NCBI GenBank assembly: GCA_050248275.1 | Contig: JBFWSR010000001.1 | Coordinates: 248,001-312,000, forward strand | DNA from: CAILZL01 sp050248275 | GTDB lineage: Bacteria > Pseudomonadota > Gammaproteobacteria > Steroidobacterales > Steroidobacteraceae | Length of the DNA: 64,000 nucleotides | Direction of reading: 5' to 3' | Part shown: positions 24,782 through 31,574 of the stretch, piece by piece | Numbering within the stretch: the stretch's first letter is position 1 | Layout: each line of letters begins with the position of its first letter | The notes under the pieces: model-generated | Database searches by the model: none | What the model was told of the DNA's origin: nothing | What the model saw: only the letters and a program-made list of their open reading frames with translations | Made by a program: the position numbers and the translations under genes

Positions 24782-24817
24782 ATTGCCTCCTACCTACTTA
24801 TTAGTTAATTTCACGCA

Positions 24818-24830
24818 GGTTACTGTAACC
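24818..24830. promoter_or_regulatory. Palindrome GGTTACTGTAACC between E2 and VOC genes
   Basis: This perfect 13-bp palindrome sits in the 145-bp divergent gap between the E2 start and the VOC start, 37 bp before the E2 GTG. It may be an operator for either gene. No regulator can be assigned. Confidence 0.35.
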
Positions 24831-24926
24831 GTTGCCCAGTGAATGCGTTTGCGCACGGCATGGCTTACAACGACTCCCACCCAATCCAGGCCCAGGCAAT
24901 GGCCACAGTTCGTGACAGGAGGAAAA

Positions 24927-25469
24927 ATGTCTCTCAACAACAAAGGTCTTCCCGGCCTGCATGGTACCGACCATATTGGCTTTACCGTGCCCAACCTGGA
25001 ACAGGCGGTGGACTTCTTTGTGAACGTGATTGGCTGCGAGCCTTTCTACGAATTGGGGCCCTTCGAGTCCAATACTGACTGGATGGCCACCCATCTCAAC
25101 GTGCATCCGCGCGCTGTCATGAAGAAGCTGAAATTCCTTCGCTGCGGCTTCGGTTCGAACTTCGAGATTTTCGAATACGCTTCTCCCGACCAGAACACCC
25201 AACAACCCCGCAACAGCGATGTCGGCGGACATCATCTGGCGTTTTACGTCGATGACATCAGCGCAGCGGTTGCCTATCTGAAATCCCAGGGGCTGCGGGT
25301 GCTGGGCGAGCCGACGATACGCACCAGCGGCCCGAATGCCGGCCAGACATGGGTGTATTTTCTGTCGCCGTGGGGCATGCAACTGGAACTGGTCAGCTTC
25401 CCCAATGGCAAGGGCTACGAACGCGAGGCCAGCCGGCGCCTCTGGCATCCGGCTCATCCGTCGAACTGA
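24927..25469 (+). CDS. VOC-superfamily (glyoxalase/extradiol-fold) protein
   Basis: A 180-residue protein with two beta-alpha-beta-beta-beta modules of the vicinal oxygen chelate fold. Candidate metal ligands are His16 (TDHIGFTV), a Glu in NFEIFEYA, His in GGHHLAFYV and Glu in MQLELVSF, as in glyoxalase I-like enzymes and epimerases. AGGAGG precedes the ATG at 24927. Its position is notable: it is on the + strand, between the fused E1 and E2 genes that point the other way. Possible roles are isomerisation or lyase chemistry on the oxoacid precursor. A minus-strand open frame covering it is only its shadow. Confidence 0.85.
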   Translation: MSLNNKGLPGLHGTDHIGFTVPNLEQAVDFFVNVIGCEPFYELGPFESNTDWMATHLNVHPRAVMKKLKFLRCGFGSNFEIFEYASPDQNTQQPRNSDVGGHHLAFYVDDISAAVAYLKSQGLRVLGEPTIRTSGPNAGQTWVYFLSPWGMQLELVSFPNGKGYEREASRRLWHPAHPSN

Positions 25470-25495
25470 TCGCTGCACCACAGGCCGCCTCTCAT

Positions 25496-27682
25496 TCAGA
25501 TGGGGCGGCCCATTTCAGCCATGATCTGCGCGTAGCCCGCACGGATCTCTTCAATGCCCACGTGCGCAGCCCGTTCCAGTACCTTCGAAACCGACGGTGA
25601 CGATTCGCCACCGTGAATGCGCTGCACGGGTTGATCGAGATAATCAAAGAACCGACGCTGAATTTCATCCGTCAGCATGGCGCCGTAGGAAACCGTGAGC
25701 GTGCCCTGTTCCAGCACCACCACATTGTTGGTCTTGCGAATGGATTCGCCTATGGTCTCCCAGTCGATGCCGGCGCGATCCAGCGAGCGCAGGTCGATGA
25801 CTTCCACATCGATGCCCAGTTCCTCGGCCGCCTTCACCGCCAGCGGCACCATCGCCAGATAGGTGAGTACGGTAAAGGCTGAACCTTTGCGCACCACTTT
25901 CGCCTTGCCCAGCGGGATGTAGTAGTCCAGATCGTCCACCGGTCCCGGTCCCGATGCTCCATACAGATCAACATGCTCGATCACCAGAACAGGATCCTCG
26001 CAGAGCAGGGCGCTGTTCATGAGACCGACGTAATCGAAGGGCGTAGACGGAGCCACGATGCGCCAACCCGGCCACTGGGAATACATGCCTGCGGGATCCA
26101 TGGAGTGCTGGGAACCATAACCGGTGCCGATGGCGCACTTGGTGCGCAGCACCAGCGGCATCTTGGAATCGCCGCCAAACATATGGCGCGATTTGCCAAT
26201 TTGATTGAACACCTGATCGGCAGCCACCAGGGTGAAATCCGGATACATGAATTCGACCACCGGACGATAGGTGCCTTCCATTGCCACCCCGCCCGCCAGA
26301 CCGACAAATCCTTCTTCGACGATGGGTGTCGGAATAATGCGATCCGGGAAGCGCTGCGCCAGGCCCTTGGTGGCGCCGTTGGTGCCGCCCTTGAGACGAT
26401 GGATGTCTTCGCCCATGACAAAGATGCGGTCATCCGTTTCCATGCGCCGGCCCATGACCTGTGCCACCAGATCAATGAACTTGCTCTCCGCCACCTTGCC
26501 GCTGAAGGTTTCCAGTTCTTCAAAGCGTACGCCGGAAAACTCCGACAAATCACCACGCAAACCCTGATCGCGGGATGCCGGGTTGGGCCACAGGGCAGGA
26601 CGGATGCGGCGCTTGCCATCGACAGTTTCAGTCAGGCGCTCCACGATGTCATTCATCGCGCTGGTGACATGATTGCGGATCGCCTGATCCTGTTCTTCGG
26701 TCAGCCACTTGCGAGCGATCATCTCGCGGGCATTGCGCGCCAGTGGATCGCGTGAACGCCATTCGGCTTCTTCTTCCTTGCTGCGATAGCCGAAGGCACT
26801 GCCGATCAGCGAACCGCCGTGATGGAAATAGCGATAGACCATGGCCTCGATCAATGTCGGCCCCTTGCCGGCGCGCATGTGTTCGACAGCCATTTGGGAA
26901 GCAACATAGGTCGAAACCAGATCCATGCCATCGACGCGATAGGCAGGAATGCCATAGGCGCCGCCGCGCGATGACAGGCGGATTTCCTTGGTTTCTTCTT
27001 CGATGGTGGTGGCCACGGCGTAGCCATTGTTTTCGACGAAGAAACACATTGGCAGCGACCACAGGGCGGCCAGGTTCATGGACTCCGGTACCGAACCGAT
27101 ATGAATGCTGCCGTCGCCAAAGAAGGTCATGGCAACATTACCCTTGCCATCGCGCTTCTTGGCCCAGGCCAGACCATTGGCGATGGGCACACCGCCCCCG
27201 ACGATGGCATTGGTGCCCATGGCGCCGGCTTCAGCCCAGCGCAAATGCATGGAACCGCCACGACCTTTGCAGAAGCCATCGGATAAACCGAGGATTTCGG
27301 CCAGTGTGCGATAGAGCAGATCAGACACTGCCGCGGGCAGTGGGGCGCGACGCGGATCGTAGTCGGGCGTGTCAATGTGTCGCAGCGCCTTGGCAAGGAA
27401 CTGGTGGTGACCGCGATGCGCGCCCGTTATCTGGTCGCCAGTACCCAGCAGCGCGATCGAACCCACCGCGCCAGCCTCCTGACCAATACTCGAGTGAGCG
27501 GGGCCATGTACCAAACCCTGTTTTTCCAGCTCGAACAGCAAGGTTTCTTCAAATGCACGGATGACGTGCAAGTGATAATGCATGCGGAGCAATTGCTCCG
27601 GACCAATGGCTTCCCAATCGGCCGGCGTCGCTTTGACTTCGACCCACGGTACGGAATACTCAAGCTTGGAAAGGGTCGGCAT
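25496..27682 (-). CDS. 2-Oxoacid dehydrogenase E1, fused alpha and beta subunits
   Basis: Thiamine-diphosphate-dependent decarboxylating component. The 728-residue protein is an alpha-beta fusion. The alpha part (about 1-350) has GAHRGHHQFLAKAL and the ThDP motif GDGSIHIGSVPESMNLAALW...FFVENNGYA. A linker (350-395) follows, then the beta part (about 395-728) with RIFVMGEDIHRLKGGTNGATKGL, PIVEEGFVGLAGGVAMEG and VIDLRSLDR. Separate subunits are usual in AcoA/AcoB and PdhA/PdhB; fusions occur in some branched-chain-type E1 enzymes. GGGAG precedes the ATG. It is the first gene behind a sigma-54 promoter candidate and an activator-like palindrome. Confidence 0.92.
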   Translation of the reverse strand: MPTLSKLEYSVPWVEVKATPADWEAIGPEQLLRMHYHLHVIRAFEETLLFELEKQGLVHGPAHSSIGQEAGAVGSIALLGTGDQITGAHRGHHQFLAKALRHIDTPDYDPRRAPLPAAVSDLLYRTLAEILGLSDGFCKGRGGSMHLRWAEAGAMGTNAIVGGGVPIANGLAWAKKRDGKGNVAMTFFGDGSIHIGSVPESMNLAALWSLPMCFFVENNGYAVATTIEEETKEIRLSSRGGAYGIPAYRVDGMDLVSTYVASQMAVEHMRAGKGPTLIEAMVYRYFHHGGSLIGSAFGYRSKEEEAEWRSRDPLARNAREMIARKWLTEEQDQAIRNHVTSAMNDIVERLTETVDGKRRIRPALWPNPASRDQGLRGDLSEFSGVRFEELETFSGKVAESKFIDLVAQVMGRRMETDDRIFVMGEDIHRLKGGTNGATKGLAQRFPDRIIPTPIVEEGFVGLAGGVAMEGTYRPVVEFMYPDFTLVAADQVFNQIGKSRHMFGGDSKMPLVLRTKCAIGTGYGSQHSMDPAGMYSQWPGWRIVAPSTPFDYVGLMNSALLCEDPVLVIEHVDLYGASGPGPVDDLDYYIPLGKAKVVRKGSAFTVLTYLAMVPLAVKAAEELGIDVEVIDLRSLDRAGIDWETIGESIRKTNNVVVLEQGTLTVSYGAMLTDEIQRRFFDYLDQPVQRIHGGESSPSVSKVLERAAHVGIEEIRAGYAQIMAEMGRPI

Positions 27683-27701
27683 ATCTGTCTCCCAATGTCA
27701 T

Positions 27702-27729
27702 TTTCTAATTAAATATTTCTAATTAAATA
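27702..27729. repeat. Tandem 14-bp repeat in the E1 leader
   Basis: TTTCTAATTAAATA occurs twice without a gap (27702-27715 and 27716-27729), ending 20 bp from the E1 start. Next to it (27731-27748) GCTGCG and CGCAGC can pair. The E1 transcript leader, read on the minus strand, would thus carry a short GC hairpin followed by an AT-rich double repeat. Confidence 0.6.
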
Positions 27730-27809
27730 GCTGCGTTTCAGCCGCAGCCCTGAAAACCTTACGACATCCGCCCGGTCAAGAGCGCCCATAATCATTGGTG
27801 GCAGTCATT

Positions 27810-27825
27810 TGCAATGTCCATGCCG
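27810..27825 (-). promoter_or_regulatory. Predicted sigma-54 promoter of the E1 gene
   Basis: On the minus strand CGGCATGGACATTGCA matches TGGCACGNNNNTTGCA, with GG and GC 10 bp apart. It lies about 128 bp upstream of the E1 ATG. The AcoR-like regulator in the same cluster belongs to the sigma-54 activator family, and its presumed binding palindrome lies 109 bp further upstream. No other gene was seen in 27683-28145. Confidence 0.65.
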
Positions 27826-27933
27826 TAAACAGCGAAGTCTGCGAAAGCACGCAGAAACCTGCTGATTTCAACAAGCCTGTCGGTGTATGCCCCAACTGAC
27901 GTGAAATATCACCACCCAATTCATCGCAGCAAG

Positions 27934-27950
27934 TGTAGCAAGTTGCGACA
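27934..27950. promoter_or_regulatory. Palindrome TGTAGCAAGTTGCGACA, candidate activator site
   Basis: A 17-bp dyad TGTNGCA-N3-TGCNACA lies about 109 bp upstream of the E1 sigma-54 promoter, the usual distance for an enhancer-type site. A further TGTCGC half-site lies at 27953-27958. The same palindrome and half-site arrangement recurs at 22063-22087 beside the AcoR-like gene. Confidence 0.6.
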
Positions 27951-28145
27951 GTTGTCGCTTCATGGAATCCGCCACCGAGCAGAATGCAGTCATGAAAAAG
28001 TCTGGCAACAGCATTCAACAATATAGGATGGGCGATCAAAACTGGTGGAAGGCCTGCCCATGAATCTTTTTGAGAACTTGTCTAAACCATCTATCCGGGC
28101 AGAGCTCTGAATGAATACATGTCGAATGCTCGGCACTCGGCTACT

Positions 28146-29366
28146 TTACTTGGTCAGCGCCATCAATTGTGCCGCCGGGGCATTAAGCTGCTCGAGGGAA
28201 ACTTCCTTTTCGGCCTGCATGATTTTGCGCAGAATCTTCAGCTCCCGGCTTTGATTGAACGCAACAGCGCCCCACAAACGGCCATTACGCAGGTAGGCAA
28301 CCACGAACGAACCGGATGCAGGATCGCCACGCATTACCGAGACGTCATTCTTAGATGGCATGAAACCCATCAGCTGGATGTTGAATTCGTATTGATCCGA
28401 CCACACCCAGGGTACTTCGGAATAGGGGCCTTTCGCCTGACCGAGTAACGAGGTGGCCGCAAAAATCCCCTGATTCTGGGCATTCTCCCAGGTTTCCAGA
28501 CGGAGCCTGCCGCCAAAGAACTTGTTGGGATGGCTGGTGACGTCGCCCGCAGCATAGATGCCTTCAACGGAAGTTCGGCAGTATTCATCGACGAGAATGC
28601 CATTGCTCACGGCAATCCCGGCTTTTTCGGCGACTTCCTGATTGGGAAGCACACCCACGCCAATAACGATGCAGTCTGCAGACACGACACTGCCATCATT
28701 CAGTACCACGCGTTCTACCTTGCCCAACCCTTCAAAGGCCGTCACGGAAGCGCCTAGACGGACATCAACACCCTTTCCGCCGTGCAGGTTTTCCAGGAAT
28801 TTTCCTGAAATCGGATCCAGGGTACGCGCACAAAGCTGAGGCGCCGTTTCCACTACGGTGACCTGCAGGCCCAGCGTACGCGCAGTAGCCGCCACTTCCA
28901 GACCGATCCAGCCGCCGCCTACCACCAGTACCTGTTTGCAGGTTGAGAAGTGGCTGGTGATCGACCTGGCGTCATCCACTCCACGCAGATAATGGATACC
29001 CGCCAAATCAGCGCCGGTGGTGCCCAGTTTTCTGACCCGACTGCCAGTAGTGATGATGAGCTTGTCGAATGGCAGCGAACTGCCATCGGCAAAAACGATT
29101 TGACGCTCCGGCAAGCGAATCTCGCCATGACGCTTCAGGAGCAACGCGATGTTCTGTTTTTCGTAGGTGTCCGGCGTCACCAGTTCCGGAATGGCCAAAC
29201 CACCTTGAGAAATGAATGCCTTGGACAGCGGTGGCCGTTCATAAGGAAAATAGTTTTCCTCCCCGACCACGGTTACTGGGCCATCGAAACCCAGCTTGCG
29301 CAACGCCAGTGCAGCCTGCCCTCCCGCCTGGCCAGCCCCGAGAATCACCACGTTCTGAATTGTCAT
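28146..29366 (-). CDS. Ferredoxin reductase of the ring-hydroxylating dioxygenase
   Basis: NADH- and FAD-dependent reductase passing electrons to the Rieske ferredoxin, of the BphA4/HcaD/putidaredoxin reductase type. The 406-residue protein has VVILGAGQAGGQAALALRKLG (FAD fold, residues 6-26), NYFPYERPPLSKAFI, the NAD fold VLVVGGGWIGLEVAATA and the FAD-binding GIYAAGDVTSHPNKFFGGRLRLETWENAQNQG, characteristic of this family. It starts 6 bp after the ferredoxin stop, as last gene of the leftward Rieske operon. Confidence 0.93.
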   Translation of the reverse strand: MTIQNVVILGAGQAGGQAALALRKLGFDGPVTVVGEENYFPYERPPLSKAFISQGGLAIPELVTPDTYEKQNIALLLKRHGEIRLPERQIVFADGSSLPFDKLIITTGSRVRKLGTTGADLAGIHYLRGVDDARSITSHFSTCKQVLVVGGGWIGLEVAATARTLGLQVTVVETAPQLCARTLDPISGKFLENLHGGKGVDVRLGASVTAFEGLGKVERVVLNDGSVVSADCIVIGVGVLPNQEVAEKAGIAVSNGILVDEYCRTSVEGIYAAGDVTSHPNKFFGGRLRLETWENAQNQGIFAATSLLGQAKGPYSEVPWVWSDQYEFNIQLMGFMPSKNDVSVMRGDPASGSFVVAYLRNGRLWGAVAFNQSRELKILRKIMQAEKEVSLEQLNAPAAQLMALTK

Positions 29367-29372
29367 CGTGTA

Positions 29373-29699
29373 TTAGCCCGGCACACCCACGTAGATGTCT
29401 TCCTGTTCAACTTTCACCGGATAAGTCTTTGCGTCAATGGTGCAAGGCGCTGTCAGCGCCTTGCCGGTCCGGATGTCAAAGCGGCCGGAATGCTTGGGAC
29501 ACTCGATTTGATCGCCCTCAACAAATCCTTCAACCAGTGAAACATCTTCATGCGTACACATGTGATTCAGCGCGAAATATTCACCGCCCACATTGAATAG
29601 AGCGATGACAGCGCCGCCGGCACGGACTTTTTTCACATCACCGTCAGCGACATCACCCACCGTGGCAACTTTATGGAACACCACATTCTCTGCATTCAT
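29373..29699 (-). CDS. Rieske-type [2Fe-2S] ferredoxin
   Basis: Electron carrier between reductase and terminal oxygenase. The 108-residue protein has the two Rieske ligand boxes: C-T-H in NHMCTHEDVSLVEGFVEG and C-P-K-H in IECPKHSGRFDIRTGKALTAPC, the standard pattern of BphA3/NahAb-like ferredoxins. The frame is open to 29849, but the ATG at 29699 gives the right length and follows the aldolase stop by 5 bp. It is part of alpha-beta-aldolase-ferredoxin-reductase. Confidence 0.92.
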   Translation of the reverse strand: MNAENVVFHKVATVGDVADGDVKKVRAGGAVIALFNVGGEYFALNHMCTHEDVSLVEGFVEGDQIECPKHSGRFDIRTGKALTAPCTIDAKTYPVKVEQEDIYVGVPG

Positions 29700-29704
29700 T
29701 TGGA

Positions 29705-30721
29705 TTACCGACCTGCTTTCTTTGAGCCCGCCGAAGCTGAGTACAATTTGTGCAACTTCGCCCATTCCTGTCCAGACTTCCGTGCGCCTTCCAGATATGG
29801 GTCGGGAACAATGTGATACGGAGGCCGGTTCGGTCCCGCATTGACCCAACCGGCGGCGTTCATGCGCGCTTTCTCGAGACCGATGTTGTACTTGGAGAAC
29901 TCGGAAAATTCGCCTTTCGGGAAAAACGTGGCATCGGCCCGACGAATGGCGTCGCTGACTTCCTTGGCCGCCGACCAGTTGCCGGTGGCTTTGGCATTGA
30001 TGACTTCATCTCTCAGACGCAGCGGCGTGGATGGGCCGCATAACGCACCGCTGGACCAGAATGCCGTGATGCGCTCCGGTGCAATGCGGGCTCCCGCATA
30101 GTAATCAGCTTCATTCGGCAGGAAACGGATATTGCTGGCGAGGGTCAGATCGAGATCCACCATGCCGATGCCGAGGTATTTGGCGCAGATCACCTGCGGA
30201 ATCTTGTCCACTTGCGCCCAGAAAGGTCTGCCAAATTCAAACTTGAAGGCCTCGGGGTTGGCATAGGCACAGATGGCCATTTCCGGCACTGCCTCGGCAA
30301 CATCCTTGTAAAACTGGATGGCGGAAGCGGTTTCCATGCGACACCACATGGGTACTCCCAGCATGGTTCCGTCCACACCCATATCCAGGGCAGCCCGTGT
30401 CTGTCTCACTACTTCTCTGGTATGCAATGCCGTGGTGCCGCAGAAATAGGGAACACGTCCGTTGACTGTTTCAACAACGGCGGAAATGAACTGAACTTTC
30501 TCGTCCCAGGTAAGGGTTGCGCATTCGCCAAATGTGCCCAAGCTCAGCAGACCATTGACGCCAGCGTCGATCAACTCGTTCACCATCCGAACGGTCTCGT
30601 CAATATTGACGGTATGTTCATTACGCCAGTCGGACGCATCTGGCGTCGCAGGGGTCGGGAGGATGGCCCACAACCCGCTTACATCATTCGCCGTAAGCCG
30701 CCCACCAGTCTTTCGTCTCAT
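29705..30721 (-). CDS. Hydratase-aldolase of the NahE/PhdJ type (DapA superfamily)
   Basis: Class I, Schiff-base lyase. The motif GTFGECATLTWDEK (residues 62-75 from the ATG at 30721) is the hallmark of trans-o-hydroxybenzylidenepyruvate hydratase-aldolases, which release pyruvate and an aromatic aldehyde in naphthalene and phenanthrene breakdown. The Schiff-base Lys is K181 (VICAKYLGIGM) and the Tyr is Y153 (CAYANPEAF). AAAGGGG precedes the ATG at 30721; a start at 30742 is possible. Its place inside the Rieske dioxygenase operon, with a salicylaldehyde-dehydrogenase-like gene nearby, supports a role in aromatic side-chain removal. The exact substrate is unknown. Confidence 0.88.
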   Translation of the reverse strand: MRRKTGGRLTANDVSGLWAILPTPATPDASDWRNEHTVNIDETVRMVNELIDAGVNGLLSLGTFGECATLTWDEKVQFISAVVETVNGRVPYFCGTTALHTREVVRQTRAALDMGVDGTMLGVPMWCRMETASAIQFYKDVAEAVPEMAICAYANPEAFKFEFGRPFWAQVDKIPQVICAKYLGIGMVDLDLTLASNIRFLPNEADYYAGARIAPERITAFWSSGALCGPSTPLRLRDEVINAKATGNWSAAKEVSDAIRRADATFFPKGEFSEFSKYNIGLEKARMNAAGWVNAGPNRPPYHIVPDPYLEGARKSGQEWAKLHKLYSASAGSKKAGR

Positions 30722-30905
30722 CACATCTGCCCCTTTGCGCATAAGTTTCGGTACGACAAAGCAATTTCTGTCGATTCGACGAGGTGAGGTCCGACGAGCT
30801 ACGCCATTCCCGCTAACGTGGAATCCGGATGAATCATTCTTCAGGATACCCGCCGCAATGCGGGGCTAACGTCAAACAGACCTTCCAAAGCCATCTGACA
30901 GAACA

Positions 30906-31052
30906 TTGATAAAAGCCTCCCGCTTTTATCAATTTCTTGCGAAAGGCACTGCTTTCGCGCGCTCCAGAAATCAATGGCTTAGAGCCGTGACTTCGTCAGA
31001 CGTTCCTTAATCCGACAAACAGGCTGCTGAAAGAATCTTTCAGCAGCCTGTT
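30906..31052. repeat. Three successive perfect hairpins
   Basis: Stem 1: TTGATAAAAGC with its complement, loop CTCCC (30906-30932). Stem 2: GCGAAAG/CTTTCGC, loop 6 nt (30939-30958). Stem 3: a 16-bp perfect stem with loop AAT (31018-31052; arm AACAGGCTGCTGAAAG). They fill the gap between the dioxygenase beta-subunit stop and the hydratase-aldolase. They may tune expression inside the operon or be a remnant of a small palindromic element. No long U tract follows on either strand. Apart from these I see no feature in 30722-31092. Confidence 0.6.
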
Positions 31053-31092
31053 GTAAGAGCAGCGTCAATTATAGCGTATTTCTACGCCTGCG

Positions 31093-31572
31093 CTAAACCG
31101 GGTACACGAGATAACGGGGAACCGTGGTTTGATCCAGAATTGCTTTCTTGGAGACAAATTGTGCCCGATCTCCCGTAATGCGCACCCGGTCCAGGTATTC
31201 GCCTGTTGCCAATACGCGGCTGTCGCCACGGTTCGTGGTATAGAAAACCACAATGTTGGTAACCACGTCATACAGGCCGTTACCCGCATCCTTGCAATCT
31301 ACTGACTGAATGAGATGGCGTGACTGATAGTCTTCGGCTGTACCCGCCCACACCTCATTGACTGTCTTCACGCGATCCTTGAGACGGCCATAACGATCAT
31401 CCCACATGAAGCCGATGGGAAGCTTTTCGTCGTAGTTTTCACGAGTCTGGCACAAATAGGTTCCATCTTCTGCAAAGCACGCCAGCCAGCCATTCATATC
31501 CTTGCGATCAATCGCGAATATGTATTTTTGCTGCAGGTCATTAACAAGATTTAAAACAGCCCACTTGTCCAT
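31093..31572 (-). CDS. Ring-hydroxylating dioxygenase small (beta) subunit
   Basis: A 159-residue NTF2-fold protein (LNLVNDLQQKYIFAIDRKDMNGWLACFAEDGTY...) of the Rieske dioxygenase beta-subunit family, which has a structural role in the alpha3beta3 oxygenase. Recognisable pieces are the WLACFAEDGTYLC helix-strand, RYGRLKDRVKTVNEVWAG and SRHLIQSV. The ATG at 31572 follows the alpha-subunit stop by 2 bp; the longer frame to 31608 would overlap alpha. Confidence 0.85.
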   Translation of the reverse strand: MDKWAVLNLVNDLQQKYIFAIDRKDMNGWLACFAEDGTYLCQTRENYDEKLPIGFMWDDRYGRLKDRVKTVNEVWAGTAEDYQSRHLIQSVDCKDAGNGLYDVVTNIVVFYTTNRGDSRVLATGEYLDRVRITGDRAQFVSKKAILDQTTVPRYLVYPV

Positions 31573-31574
31573 AG

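Noticed and set aside
24801..25481. A 226-codon minus-strand frame opposite the VOC gene, in line with the E1-E2 genes
   Set aside because: It would restore a uniform gene direction, but has no motif, while the + strand frame shows VOC metal ligands and AGGAGG before its ATG.
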